Program-made: the position numbers and the translations under genes
In this document: positions 10,158-22,177 of the stretch, piece after piece
How positions within the stretch are numbered: the stretch's first letter is position 1
Layout of the letters: each line of letters starts with the position of its first letter
Origin: Carettochelys insculpta
Taxonomy: Eukaryota > Chordata > Testudines > Carettochelyidae
NCBI RefSeq assembly: GCF_033958435.1
Contig: NC_134160.1
Span: 14,371,001-14,435,000, forward strand
Direction of reading: 5' to 3'
DNA length: 64,000 bases
Notes under the pieces: generated by a model
What the model was told of the DNA's origin: nothing
Database searches by the model: none
The model's input: only the letters and a program-made list of their open reading frames with translations

Positions 10158-12012
10158 CATGCACTGTTTTAATGATTGTTAAGCGCCCACAGTCTATAGT
10201 GGGAGTCACTGGATACTCAGCACTTTTCATAATCCAGTAAGTTCCTAAATGTGGACCTCAATCTTTGCGTGCTAGCTGTAATAGCGGGTCCCTAACTTTT
10301 CCCTCCCTCATGGGGGTGTTGGGAAAGCTGTCATACATGCAGATAGCTAGAATGAGCATTGGGGATGGGTAAACCCTGCAAAATCAAAGGGTTTGTGAAG
10401 GTCTTACCGAGGCCTTTGCATTTCACATGATTTGGGGTTTTGAGGTTTTTCTTCCTGTGCAATTTAAGGCCAGTGCTTTTTGGCGAAACTGATCCATTTC
10501 TTCTTAATTACATATTTTCTTAGCTAAGAATTCAATTGTCTATATTGTGGTAGGGGTAGAAAAATCCCACAAGAGCTACTGGCCTGACTGGACAACTCAT
10601 GCTGTTTACTATTCTGTAACGGAACAGGCTAGTATGCATGTTTGCTGCTGTACTCTGCTGGATGGAAACAGAACAGCACAATTGTGTTTCATAAGCCCTA
10701 CGTATTTGTTTTGCAAACAGCACTGTTGTTTCCTCTTTGCCTCAAGTGTCAGCTGCCTGAGTTTTTGGAAAAGGAAGATGTGTCCCTTCAGGCACTGTGA
10801 ACTTCTGTGCAGCCACAGGGGGCATCAAGTACTTGCAATTTTCTTCCCTGCAGCTAGGCATGAATAAAAATGATGGGATTTATTCATTTAATTTTGCAGG
10901 CACAGCAAAGTAGTTAGAAGATGTCTGTAAGCTCGTCCCCTTCAGGAGCTGCCTATGGCTACAAAGTGAGATGATACCAGAACTCAAGTCTGTGAGCATG
11001 CATGAGCAAGGGAGGTTGCTCTCTAGCTGCAAACCCACTGGGTAAGTGACCTACCAGAGATGGTACCATTTGCAGCTGAAGGCCAAACAGTCCAGTCCTG
11101 GCTCTTTACAGGTATGCATATGGTTTTATATGCTAATTGTTGTCCATTGTCAACATAGATTCATTACCCCAGGAGCCCAGACTTCAGCTGTCTTCTATGG
11201 ACCACACAGCCATTATTTTGTACAGAGCTCTATACTTCATGATACAGGCCAAGTTCACAGCAAAGCTGGGCAGAGAATCAGCACAAAGCTGTCTCTGCCT
11301 GACAAATTCAAAATTAAGCTTAGCTATTTTGGTTTCTTTAATGTCTTCCTGCTAGTTTTGTTTCTCTCCTAAATTTACGCAAATCCAATAGCTTAGAAAG
11401 TAGATTAAATGAGGGAGATTTACATGATAAAAGTCACAGAGATCAGTCAATCTCTCAGGGGGGTGATTTGTGGTCACTTTATAGATTTATGTGTCTGACA
11501 AAGACTGTGGGGTTAACTACATATTTTTACAAGATTACATCCATCTTTCAGTAGAATAGTCTCAACAGGCCTGTTGCTTACAGCACAAATTGTTCTTTGT
11601 AATTTCTTTGTGGTTTTATTCCTTGATGTATAAAGAGCTGTGATAGCCACAGCAGACTCACCCAATACAGTCATCTGCCCATGAATCTAGTCAGTGAAGG
11701 TGTTGCTAGTAAATTTTGCTGACAGTTTTTAATCCTAATTTGTTTCTGATGATCAGCACAATAAAATATATAATAATAAAAAATATGAAGATACACATCT
11801 CATAGACCTGCAAGAGACCTTGGGAAGTAATTGTGCAGTCTCCTGCTCTCCCAAGCACCATCCTTCCTGCCCCCACTCCATTTTGCCCCAGATCCCTAAA
11901 TGGCCCCCTCAGGCCTGAGCTCATAATTTTGGGTTTAGTAAGTTAATAAGCAAACCACGGAGCTACCTTTCCCCTCACAATGCATATTTTGGATTGAAAA
12001 ATCAGGCCTTAG
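10158..12012. other. Unassigned intergenic DNA
   Basis: No supported gene. Short frames on both strands lack domain signatures, splice context or strand consistency. An AT-rich run at 11755-11790 is the only low-complexity feature. Confidence 0.5.
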
Positions 12013-12560
12013 ATGCATGTCTCATTGGTGCAGGGCATCGGCATCACAGAGCTCGTGGAAGGTGGCCTTCTCCATCCTGAAGTTGTGGAGCCACTGCTGA
12101 TCTCCCCAGTGCTCAAGGACAATGTGGTCCCACCAGTTCACACTGGTGTTCAGATGCCAGATGCTGTGGGGCACAGGGTTCAGTCCCTGCCAGGCAGTCT
12201 CCAGCTACAGAATCTGCTCTCCTAGGGACATAGGTAGGGTCTGCTACACCGGCACAGGATAGGTTTCCAGAAGCCCCATGACAGCAGCCTGCAGGTGCTG
12301 CATGGCATGCAGAACAAGCAACAGGAGGTAGAGACTGCAAAGGGACAGCTCCAGTGCCATGGTGTGGAGTGCTGTAGTGTCCTGCAGCAAGGCAAGCAGA
12401 GCCGCCAGAGGCGATGCTTCACTGCCCCTTGGACAGAAAGGGAGCAGGCCAGGAAACCTGAGAAGTAGCTGTCCGGGGGACCCCTTTAAGCAGAAGCCAC
12501 AGATGCCCTCAAGCTGCAGCCACAGGAAACAACTACTGCCTTGGTGTCCTGCCAGAATCG
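12013..12560 (-). pseudogene. Old Harbinger nuclease, exon 1 fragment
   Basis: The minus strand reads HLNTSVNWWDHIVLEHWGDQ, then QWLHNFRMEKATFHELCDA, aligning with the exon-1 block WWERLVLGEWDDDRWLQNF of the younger copies. Upstream it keeps a Leu/Gln-rich N-terminus with stops. Exon 2 is absent. It resembles the 6273-7305 fragment more than copies 1-3, so it is of the older subfamily. Confidence 0.68.
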
Positions 12561-12899
12561 CCACCAGGTGATCCTAACTCCGGGTGAGCACGTGAACTGT
12601 GTGGCTGCTGTATTTCTAAATAGCTGAGTAGTACGTTTTCCTGTCCCTTATTCTGGAGTAACGCTGCTGTGTAGCTGCAGCCTCAGGGATTGGTTTGAAT
12701 GGGATTTAGGTTGAAATCAAAACTAAACATGTCTGTTGACCAGAACTGACACATTTTTCCCTTTCGGTCACTTCCCCAGACATCCCTTTCCCTCTCCCGA
12801 GGGGTGAGAGCTCCATTGCTGATTGAGGCCACAACACCTCAGTCACCAAGTGCAGAGAGCCAACAGTAGCTCAGTCCACAGCTTAAGCCCTTGGCCTGG

Positions 12900-13110
12900 A
12901 TCCTGCAAACACCTGCATCACTTTAAGGACATAAGCAGCCTCACCAAAGTCAAGAGCATCAAGCCCCTTCTGCAGGCAAGAAAATGAATGCATTTGAAGT
13001 TGGAGAGGCACACCCCAAATCAAAGCACTTCTGTGGCAAAGCTGGGAATTAGACCCACGTTTCTGACTCTCTTTTCAGTGCCTTACCCAGTAGACTACGC
13101 TGCCACACCT
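12900..13110 (-). repeat. tRNA-derived SINE (MIR/CORE-like)
   Basis: On the minus strand it starts GGTGTGGCAGCGTAGTCTAC, with box-A-like GTAGTCTACTGGGTAAGGCA and box-B-like GGTCTAATTCCC separated by the usual distance. Degraded and not a functional tRNA. Confidence 0.55.
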
Positions 13111-13111
13111 A

Positions 13112-13532
13112 GGCTGTGCCTACACTCAGTAAAAACTTCAAAATGGCCATGCTAATGGCCAGATCAAAGAATACTAATGAGGAGCTGAAATGCATATTCA
13201 GTGCCTCATTAGCATGCTGCCAGCCACAGCACTTTGAAATTGTCACTTTTCACTGTCGTGCAGTTTGTCCTGACAGGGGCCCTTTTTGAAAGGACCCCAC
13301 CAACTTTGAAATCCCCTTATTCCTCTCTGCTGAGAAGAATAAGGGGATTTCAAAGTCGGCGGGGACCCCGGTGTAGACAACCCGCACGGCAGCAAAAAGT
13401 GGCAATTTCAAAGTGCTGCAGCTGGCAGCATGCTAATGAGGTGCTGACTATGCATATCAGCACCTCATTAGTATTCTTTGATCCAGCCATTAGCATGGCC
13501 ATTTCGAAGTTTTTGGTAAGTGTAGATGTAGC
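13112..13532. mobile_element. Foldback MITE, Harbinger-like
   Basis: Ends GGCTGTGCCTACACT and AGTGTAGATGTAGC are inverse. The arms repeat the motif order of 8976-9411 (AAACTTC..AATGGCCAT, ACTAATGAGG.GCTGA, GCATGCT.GC, AGGACCCC, AATAAGGGGATTTC) and meet near 13325. One arm lacks about 30 bp. No coding capacity. Confidence 0.75.
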
Positions 13533-14804
13533 ACTAGTGTTATACAAATAGGTTCAACTCTGTAACACCAGTTCTCTCAGACTCTGGGAAGTCAGAGATG
13601 GATCAGGAAACCATCAGAACTTCTAAATGCTAATCCAAACCAAATCTCAATTCACTATTGACTTTCCCGGGCCTCCTCTACCATCAGACTTTCACAATTT
13701 TCCCTTCCTATCGAAGGAAGGGACCAGCTTGGCACGTGTTTGGTTTACACCGTGGGCTAAATGATTTATTCATCCCAGACAAGTAAGGCGCTAGACCTGT
13801 AAAAGTTTTAGGCAGCTGGTGGCTAGACCCTGGCTTATGCACTTCAAATCCATGGACCATTTCCATGGATAATGGAGCAGATGCCATTGAATGGCTCTCC
13901 TCAGCCCACCCCCCAGCTGCGGGCAGGGAGGAGCTCCAGGGCAGGCCCTCCACTGCTGGCTGGGCAGGGGCACAACAAGTTCCTAAATTTCCCTCCTCCA
14001 GGGGCTGAGTGCCAGCCCTGCCTGCCAGGTGAGCACTTACCTGGGGGAGCTCTGGATTCTGCTCCATCGCAGAACACCTGCTACCCAGCCCACACACTGT
14101 TCTGTACTGCCAACTCAGGAAGCTGGGAGCATGTGAGGGGGAGGCGGCTGATTTCTGGGGATCAGGGGCTCCCGGCAAAGTGGTGAGCTGCCCTGCTCCA
14201 GGGTGGGAGGCTCTGATCTATGGGGCTGGAGCTGATGCTGCAGGGGCAGCACCCAGGGCACTAGCCAGATCCTGGGCAGCAGGATCTTCCTCCTGCCATG
14301 GGGACTGGAGCGGGCAAGGCCCACCACTGTGCCCTCCTGTGGTCTGACAGAAGCTGCTGCTGCTGTGTGCCATCACTCTCGAGCCCACAGCAGCAGCTGC
14401 AAATTTATTCCCTTTCCTCCATCCCCCACCTCCTATTGAGACCATCACTCTACCCCTGGGTAGAGTGTCCCTTACCTCCTGCCCCTGAACTTGTGCTGCC
14501 TTCTGCCTCCCTGCTAGCCCCTGCCTTCTCAATCTGTGCGCCCTCCCCCACTCCTTTCCAGGTGGCTTGCTGTGTCGATGCAGATGAAAGTACAATCCAG
14601 CTAATGGGTCACAGACCATACGATGAGTTGCGCCTGGCTGATGTGGCTCCACTTTTTTGTATCCGTAGCATGCATGGTGTGATTTTGGAGGGCCGCAGAG
14701 AGCAAAAGAGGGAATGTCAATTTCAAATGCCTCCGCCCACAGTCCTACCCTCCTCTAGCACTTTACTGTGAGAGATACAGACTTTTGGACTGAGCAGATT
14801 CAGA
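13533..14804. other. Unassigned intergenic DNA
   Basis: No recognisable gene. Frames on both strands at 13708-14771 are GC-driven and lack motifs. The block is GC-rich, followed directly by the right TIR of Harbinger copy 2. Confidence 0.45.
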
Positions 14805-15142
14805 AGCTACGTCTACACGTGAACGCTACATCGAAGCAGCTTATTTCGATGTAGCAACATTGAGATAGGCTATTTTGATGAATAAAGTCTACTTACATGT
14901 CCTCCAGGGCTGGCAACGTCGACGTTCAACGTCGACGTTGCGCAGCACCACATTGAAATAGGTGCTGCGAGGGAACGTCTACACGCCAAAGTAGCATACA
15001 TCGAAATAGGGATGCCAGGCACAGCTGCAGACAGGGTCACAGGGCGGACTAGCGCTTCCAGGGCAACAGCTAGCCACTCCCTTAAAGGGCCCCTCCCAGA
15101 CACACGCAGCCTGCACAGCACGCGGTCTGCAGAGCCATAGGC

Positions 15143-16580
15143 ATGCAGACCTCGGGCGACGCAGTCATGGATCCCCAGCAGCAGCAGCAGCAGCCAGAGG
15201 TCCACACAGACGCCCCTGCAAGAGCAGGGCTCGCCCTGCTCGATGCCATGCAGGAAGCAGCTGAGCACCTCCTTGCCACAGAGGAGGAGCTGCCCACAGG
15301 GGAGAAGGACTCAACCCCCAGCCCCGCAGCACCCCGCCGCCCCCCCCGCCGCACACGCCGCCAGCTGTGGAGCTAACCCACCAGCACCGACTGGTGGGAG
15401 CGACTGGTGCTCGGAGAGTGGGACGATGACCACTGGCTCCAGAACTTTCGGATGAGCCGGCAGATATTTCTGGAGCTCTGCCAGTGGCTCACCCCCGCAC
15501 TGAGGCACCAGGACACCACCATGCGGCGTGCCCTCAGCGTCGAGACACAGGTCGGCATCACTATCTGCAAGCTGGCCACTCCAGACAGCTACCGATCCGT
15601 GGGCCAGCAGTGTTGGCAAGGCCACTGTCGGGGCTGTCCTCATGGAGGTAAGAGGACCCACGGGGGGAGTGGGAGGCAGCCCTGCCAGGGGAGGGAAGGG
15701 GGGCCCTGGCAGGGGAGGGGAGGGGAGGGAGGCCCTGGCAGGGGAGCGGAGGGGAGGGGAGGGGAGGGGGGCGCTGGCAGTGGAGGGCCACACACACCCT
15801 GCTCACCCCTCATTGGTGCTCTCCCATGTGCTTCCCCTGCAGGTCGTCTGTGCCATCAACACCCTGCTCCTCCACAGGCTCATGAGGCTTGGGGACATGG
15901 ATGCCGCCATCGCGGGCTTTGCCACCCTGGGCTTTCCCAATTACTTCGGGGCTGTGGATGGGACTCACATCCCCATCCACGCCCCGGAACACAGTGGAGG
16001 ACGCTACATAAACAGGAAGGGCTACCACTCAGTGGTCCTCCAGGCATTGGTGGACAGCTGGGGCCGTTTCCTGGACATTTATGTGGGCTGGCCTGGTAGC
16101 ACCCAAGACGCCTGGGTATTCCGGAACACGGGCCTGTGCCGCTGGCTGGAAGCGGGAGATCCCTGTGGGGGACACCACCATGCCCCTCTGCATCATCGCA
16201 GATGTGGCATACCCGCCCTCTGGCCCTGGCTCATGCACCCATACACAGGCCATCTGTCTGCCAGCCAGAAGCGCTTCAACCAGCGCCTGAACCACGCACG
16301 CCAGGTGGTGGAGTGCACATTTGGGCACCTCAAAGGGCGCTGGAGGTGTCTCCTCACCCGCCTTGATGCAGGCCCCACCAACATCCCCGAGATTGTGGGT
16401 GCGTGCAGCGCCCTACACAACTTGGTGGAGAGCAAGGGCGAGGCCTTCTTTCAGGGCTGGGCTGTGGAGGCCGGCAGGGCAGATGTGCAGACACCCGCTG
16501 CCCCCAGTCGCCAGGTGGTCCCCGAAGGGACCAGGGTCCGGGAGGCCCTGCGGGCCCAGTTCAATGAGGCTGCAGGGTGA
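15143..16580 (+). pseudogene. HARBI1-like DDE nuclease gene, copy 2
   Basis: Exon 1 runs 15143-15647 (MQTSGDAVMDPQQQQQQPEV; the MDP start matches the other copies), the intron 15648-15842 (GTAAGAGG...CCCCTGCAG) and exon 2 15843-16580. Motifs: GAVDGTHIPI, VGWPGSTQD, VVECTFGHLKGRWRCL, so all three acidic residues are present. Defects: TAC to TAA at 15374-15376 in exon 1, a 4-bp deletion at the QQF segment near 15610, and in exon 2 a 20-bp deletion followed by a 2-bp insertion that restores frame over about 18 residues. The intron is a GGGGA-rich purine tract. Inactive as it stands. Confidence 0.88.
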
Positions 16581-17005
16581 ACGCTGGCAGGCCCCCCACT
16601 GCACAACCCCCATCCTCCACAACACTCCCTGCCCCTACGCCCACACCACAGAGCACCCAAGAGCACACCCCCGCCCCGACTTTTCTTGTAAAAATAAAAG
16701 CAGACAGTTGTTTGTCAACTCAAACATCTTTACTGGAACTCTTATTACTGTTATTGTTATTATTATTAATATTATGAACAAGACAAACTACGCACAGGGG
16801 GAATCTAACTAATAAATATATATACATTATAAAAATAGGGATAACATGAAAGGGGAAGACAAGGAAGGGGAGAACTATTCACCTGGGGCGGCGGGTAAGG
16901 ATCAGCATAGTAATGGGTCACAATTACAAACTATTTACAACACAATAACAATAAACTGGGGGGAATATATACAAAGGGGGGGGCCACATCCTGGGCCCCA
17001 CGCCC

Positions 17006-19110
17006 CTACAGTCCAGCTCTGGGGGTGGGCGGCTGGGATCCCCGCCTCGGGCGCAGCCCTGGCCGGGGCTGGCTGGGGGCTGGGCGGACCGGGAGATACG
17101 GCCGGCGAGTGTCAGCTGGCCCCAGGTCCCCCTCGGCGGAATGGCCCTCAGTGGCGGGTGGCGGTGCAATGGCGGACAGCGCAGTGGCTGGAGCAGCGGG
17201 TGGAGCAGCAGGTGGAGCAGGCAGGGCGGGCACAGCGGCAGCCTGCGCGGCCTGTGGGGGGGCCAGGGAGTCCGCGATGCGGTTGAAGGTCCACATGTAG
17301 GCCCCCCATGCCTCCTGGCGCCAGGCCAGTGCCCGCTCCTGCAGGTGGAGGCGGCGTCCTCCACCCGCAGCCGCTGCTCGGCGACCTCCAGCTGCCGACG
17401 GTGGAGGGCCAGCAGCTGGGGGTCCGTCGCCGTTGGCTGCTGGTGCTGTGTCTGCCGTCTTCCCCGCCATGGGGCCTGTCGGTGCTCCGCCGAGGGGCTG
17501 GCCTGCAGTGATGGCCCCGGAGGGCTTTCCGGGACCACTGACGCCTCGCCGGCGCTCTCCGGTCCTTCCATTGGTGCAGCTGAGGAACACAGGGGGGGGG
17601 AAGAAGAGTGGACACAGCCGTTAGTGTGGGCCCCAAGTCGTGGCCCTTGTCCCCCCACCCCTCTGCTGCAGGTTCCCCATCCCCGTCCCCAGGAGATGCT
17701 GCTGTGATGGGGTTCTGGGGTCCCCCTGCACTGCACCCCGTCCGCTGGCAGGAGTGACTCTCACTCAGCAGGTACAACAGGAGGTTTATTAGGCCACAGA
17801 CGCCCAGTTTCTCCCAGAAGCGACAGTACAGGAGTCAGAGACGGTCCTTCCAACCCGTCCTGGGGAGAAGACCCTGAGGGGTGCCCCTCTGGGGTGTAGC
17901 TTTCCCCCTCCTCAGGCTGGCTGCCTTCCAGCTCTCCCTTCCCCTAGCCACTAACTGCCGCCCCCAATTCAAACCCAGCTCGGCTCCTCCCTCCTCTTTG
18001 TTCAGGGCAGAGGTGTAACCTACCAGGTGTAGCCCCAGGATCATCCTTAGCCACTGGGAGCTATTCAGCTTGTTTCTCATATCTAGCCTGAGTCTCGCAT
18101 TTGCACTCCCCCCACTCCATCACATGCTGCTGCTGCTGCTGCTGGGTGTCCCACCCCCTCCCCCCAGGGGACCCTAGAGGTTCTGCTCCCCCCTGCCTTG
18201 GGGATGGGGCATGGCACTGTCGTGCTGCGGGGGCGGGAAGGGGCTGATGCACTCTTCTGAGGGACATGTCACTGCTGTCCTTGGGGCCATGGTCATCTGG
18301 GCATGTGGAGGGCCCTGGCCATATATCTATTACCCCCGCCCCTCAACCCCAGGGGTGTGCACCGGGGGGGTACATACCTGACGGTCCACTCCCATGGTTG
18401 GGGGACACACGGGGGGCGGACGCCCAGCTGGAAATCCTGGATGGGAGGATGATGTGGAGGCCGGCGTCACTGAAGGAGGAGTCCCTCTCCTCCTCCTCCT
18501 CCTCCTCCTCCTCCTCCGGTGCCCCGGGGGTGGGCTCGTGGGGGGGGCCCCGGGTGCAGGGCTTGCCTCCGGGGCGGACTCCACCTCTGGGGCCTGCCGG
18601 GGCTCCTCGGCCAAGGTATCAAGAGTGGCCGGAGGGGAGGTGGTGTGCCGGCACCCAGGATGGCCCTGAGCTCCCTGTAAAAGGGACAAGTGATGGGGGC
18701 GGCCCCAGACCGGCTGGCTGCATCCCAGGCCCGGGTGTAATCCTGCCGCAGCTCCTTCACTTTACTCCGGACATGATCCAGAGTGCGGGCAGGGTGACCG
18801 TGGGCGGCCAGGCCCTCGGCCAGCCGAGCGAACGCATCCGCGTTCCACCTCTTGCTCCCCATTACCTGGAGCACCTCCTCCTCCCTCCAGAGCCCCAGCA
18901 GGTCCCAAAGGTCAGCCTCTGTCCAGGAGGGGCCCCGCTGCCGCTTCCCCACCTGGCTGCTGGGCTGGAAGCCCTGGCTCCCCTTGGGGGGGTCTTCTGG
19001 GGGCGCTGGGGGGGCTGGCAGGCGTCCATCACAGCAGGTGGGGGTGTGTGTGGCTGCGGAGGAGCATGCAGGCTAGCCGAGTGTTACTGCTGCTGCCTGC
19101 ACGCTCTCTC
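17006..19110 (-). pseudogene. Harbinger Myb/SANT-like protein gene, copy 2
   Basis: Read on minus. The ATG equivalent is GTG near 19105. Exon 1 carries KRQRGPSWTEADLWDLLGLW, EEEVLQVMGSKRWNADAFA and VKELRQDYTRAWDAASRSGA, and ends at 18378 before GTATGT. Exon 2 starts at 17579 after TTCCTCAG with the coiled-coil segment and the TWRQEAW-type block (ALAWRQEAWGAYMWTFNRI). Defects: a 1-bp loss just after the YRELRAILG block, and a 1-bp loss near 17365 in the coiled coil. A stretch of GAG/CCT codons at 18480-18520 has expanded. The intron carries the solo LTR. Confidence 0.83.
17703..18124 (-). mobile_element. Solo LTR inside the Myb-gene intron, copy 2
   Basis: Reverse copy of the LTR at 1638-2096, 422 bp, flanked on both sides by TGCTGC (17697-17702, 18125-18130). 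This is the same target duplication at the same nucleotide of the Harbinger as in copy 1. The sense strand keeps AATAAA (CCTAATAAACCTCC). No internal retroviral region. Confidence 0.8.
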
Positions 19111-19270
19111 AGCTTCCTGCACAGGAAGGGAGTGGGTGGGGAGCTTTAAGGGGCCGCTCCACGCAGCCACCATTGAGCTGAGGGGCTGGAGAGAGCATCT
19201 CTCAACCCCTCAGCTGATGTCCGCCATGGAGGACCCCGCAATTTCGACGTTGCGGGACGCGCAATGACTA

Positions 19271-19869
19271 CTGTGTGTAGAAACCACTTTGCTGTGGAGA
19301 GCCCCATGCATCACTTAAGGCCTTATGGCTGAGTCGGACATTGTCCTCCTACTGGGGCTTTGCACTGGGGTGGATTTCACCCTGATTTCTTTATCAGCAA
19401 TTTTAACTGAGAGACCAAGCGCCAGAAAGAACTAGGAATTGATTGACTGTGTCATCACTACACACAGATCCTCTCCAGAGTAGAAGTGAGACCTATGAGA
19501 CAGGGAAGGGGAAGCTGAATTCAGCCTGCTAATGGTGTTTGTTCCATGAGGTCTACTTTCTGTGGTCTAGTGGAGAGAGAAGGGGGAGCTGAATGATCTG
19601 GGAGTAAGGGGACCTGGCCGCTACTTGTTGCTCTGCTGTTTTCTATAGCCCAGTCTCTTCAGCCCTCATCCACCAAGGGATTTAGGCACTTACATGCAAG
19701 ATCTATGTGCCACTGCAATCCACTAGGCGCACTCACCTGGTGCCTAAAATGCCTAGGCACCACAATGTTTGCCATGAACATTCTGTAGATAGTTTCTGCC
19801 TCCAGGTACGCACCCAGCCATCCTGAGCCCAGTGCAACTCTCAGATCAGATAGACAGACACTCTGTTGG
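19271..19869. other. Unassigned DNA with a possible SINE fragment
   Basis: TGTGGTCTAGTGGAGAGAGA at 19560 followed by GGAGTAAGGGGACCTGG resembles a worn tRNA-derived SINE head. Nothing else is recognised. Confidence 0.35.
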
Positions 19870-20045
19870 AGGAGTCACTTCGAGTCAGACCAAGGCCCCG
19901 TCTAGCCCAGTCTTCTGACAGTGGCTAGTGACAGGTGCTATAAGGGGAATGAACAGAACAGGTACTTTTCAAGTGACTGTCACCCGGTTATGATTGTCAC
20001 CCTGTCAGGAATCCCACCTAATCCCAGAGCCTGGGGACACGATTC
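19870..20045 (-). repeat. L3-like CR1 3' end
   Basis: On minus it contains the block ending ...CTAGACGGGGCCTTGGTCTG, the usual 'TAGATGGACCTTTGGTCTGACCCAGT' style 3' end of L3/CR1-type LINEs, preceded by CATTCCCCTTATAGC and TGACAGTCACTTGA segments. The same type occurs on plus at 33880-34140. Confidence 0.65.
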
Positions 20046-20064
20046 CTGCCCAAGAGCTCATAGC

Positions 20065-20685
20065 TAGGGCCCCACCAAATTCACTGTCCATTTTGAAAAT
20101 TAGTGAATGTTACGATTTCAGCGAATGGAGTCTGAATTTTTTCGTGGTGGTGTAACTGTGAGGGCACTGACCCACAAAGTAGTCAGGGGTTGTGGGGTTG
20201 GCACATTACGGCATGTGGTTGCAGTACTGCTACCCTTATTTCTGTGTTGCTGCTGGCATTGCTGATGCTGCTTTTAGAGTGGGGCAGCTAAAGAGTGGTG
20301 GTGGCTGGTGAGGATCCCTACTCTGGAGGCAGAGCCACCACCTGCAGCAATGCAGAAATAAGGATGGTGTGGTGTAGCATTGCCACCATACTTTCTGTGC
20401 TGCTGCTGACAGGGCCTTCAGCATTGGCCCATCTCCAGGTTCTCAGCTTGGAGGCAGCAGTGCAGAAAAAAAGGGTGGCAATGTCCTCACCCATAACCAT
20501 AAAATGACCTTTTAACCTACCTGCAATTCCCTTGTGGGCCAGAAGCCCCAATTTGCGACACACTGGTCTCCCCCTGAACTCTGTATAGCACAAAGTAAAA
20601 GCTCACAGACCAGATGTCATGGGGAGACATCAGATGTCACAGTCCATGGTGAATTTTTCATGGCCATGAGTTTGGTAGGGCCCTA
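20065..20685. mobile_element. hAT-type MITE with TAGGGCCC ends
   Basis: Left TIR TAGGGCCCCACCAAATTCA, right TIR inverse (TGAGTTTGGTAGGGCCCTA). Flanks CTCATAGC (20057-20064) and CTAATAGC (20686-20693) form an 8-bp target duplication with one mismatch, the length expected of hAT elements. The interior has inverse repeats around CTACCCTTATTTCTG and CAGAAATAAGGATGG. Noncoding, 621 bp. Confidence 0.75.
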
Positions 20686-20697
20686 CTAATAGCTATT

Positions 20698-21605
20698 ATC
20701 ATAGAATCATAGGGCTGGAAGGGACCTCAGGAGGTCATCCAGTCCAGCCCTCTGCTTCAAGCAGGATCAACCCCAACTAAGTCATCCTACCCAGGACCTT
20801 GGCAAGCCAGGACTTAAAAACCTCTTCCACCTCTCTAGGCAACGCATTCCAGTGCTTCACCACCCTCCTGGTGAAGTAGTTTTTCCTGATATCTAACCTA
20901 CTCCTCTCCTTCTGTAACTTCAGACTCCAGGAACTTCAGTTCCTTGTTCTGCCGTCTGTCACCACTGACACCAATTTCTCTCCATCCTCTTTACAGCTCC
21001 CCTTGAGGAAACTGAAGGCGCACCCTTATATGCCGTTAGCCTTCCTGGCTACAAGGACACCCTGCATACTCATATCCAGACTTTCATACACCATAACCTC
21101 TAGGTCACTTTTCGCTGTACTGTTGCTTAGCCAGTCAGTCCCCAGACTATAACAATGCTTGGGATTCTTCCATCCCAAGTGCAGGACTCTACACTGCTTC
21201 TTGTTGAACCACATCAGATTTCTTTTGGCTCAGTCCTCCAATTTATTCAGGTCACTCTGGGTCCTATCTCTACCCTCCAATGTATCTACTTCTCCTCCTA
21301 GCTTAGTGTCATTTGCATACTGGCTGAGAAGTTCAATCTAGTCCCTCATCCATGTCATTAATAAAGATGTTAAACAACACCGGCCCCAGAACCGAGCCTT
21401 GAGGCACTCCGCTTGAAACCAACTGCCATCCAGATATTCAGCCACTGAGCACTACCCTTTGGGCCCAACTGTCATGCCAGCTTTCTATCCATCTTATAGT
21501 CCATGGATCCAATCCATACCTCCTCAGCTTATGGGCAAGAATGTTGTGGGAGACTGTATCAAAAGCTTTGCTAAGTCAAGGTATAAGCTATTGATGGACC
21601 TAGCT
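20698..21605 (-). mobile_element. CR1 LINE 3' part (RT end plus 3' UTR)
   Basis: The minus strand ends with CTATGATTCTATGATAA, the CR1 octamer-like tail. Upstream it reads reverse-transcriptase C-terminal blocks (WFNKKQCRVLHLGWKNPKHC, SLGTDWLSNSTAKSDLEVM) with stops, then KAFDTVSHN and related segments toward 21590. 5'-truncated. Confidence 0.8.
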
Positions 21606-21726
21606 GTAGTGTTGGGAAACCTTTTTATCGTGTTGGCCTTCACATCTTCCTCTGGCAAGCAGTTACACCAGTTGACTGCGTGTTGGGTGAAGAAATACTT
21701 AATTTTGTTTGTTTGTTTGTTTTAAA
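21606..21726 (-). repeat. Second CR1-subfamily fragment
   Basis: Read on minus: AAAC...AAGTATTTCTTCACCCAACA, then GTCAACTGGTGTAACTG. This is the post-RT region of another CR1 subfamily and abuts the previous CR1. Confidence 0.5.
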
Positions 21727-22177
21727 CTGCCCTGCCCACTGTTACCCGCCTGTTTGTTCTCCACCACCATGTCCCTCCCCAGACCCTGGTACCCTTCCTG
21801 CAGGGTCTTGCCCTGCTACAGTGCCCCCTCTCTCTCTGGTGTCCTCCCCTCCCAGGGAACCCTGAACCCCAATACCTACCTTGCCTCCGTGACCCACTGC
21901 CAGTAATCATCTATTCCCTTATCTCAGGGGCAGACTGCTGTCTGAAATCGGCACTCATCATTGGCAAGGGGTTGTGGACCTGCTGCCTTATCCTGCCCTG
22001 GCTGCCTCCCTGCAGCTCAAGCACCCCTCAGTCTTGTCTCAGACCCTGCAGCCTGACAGCTTGCCTGGCCAGAGCTCTCCCAGTTCCTCCTGCCTTTCCT
22101 GAGCCCTGCTCAGTGTTAGGAATCCCCATTAGCTTCCCTAGCAGCCGGGTCCCTCCTGCTTCACAACTAGAGCACAA

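Larger units (their letters stand above)
14805..19270 (-). mobile_element. PIF/Harbinger transposon, copy 2 (reversed, left end lost)
   Basis: The right TIR AGCTACGTCTACACGTGAAC begins at 14805, followed by palindromes including CAACGTCGACGTTCAACG at 14915-14945. Next come the nuclease gene (+), the spacer with AATAAA at about 16694, the Myb-like gene (-) and its leader. Homology ends at about 19270 (GACGCGCAATGACTAC), so the outermost left 300 bp or so with the left TIR is gone. The orientation given is that of the Myb gene, to match copy 1. Confidence 0.87.

Noticed and set aside
14540..14770. Possible host exon (CCVDADESTIQLMGHRPYDE)
   Set aside because: One short open segment with no convincing splice pair, no family match I can recall and no neighbouring exons.
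15176..15200. CAG/Gln run as an expanded disease-type repeat
   Set aside because: Five to seven Gln codons at the N-terminus are a normal feature of this transposase family in all copies.
18266..19267. 333-codon plus-strand open frame
   Set aside because: Antisense shadow of the GC-rich Myb-like exon 1 of Harbinger copy 2; the conserved domain is on the minus strand.
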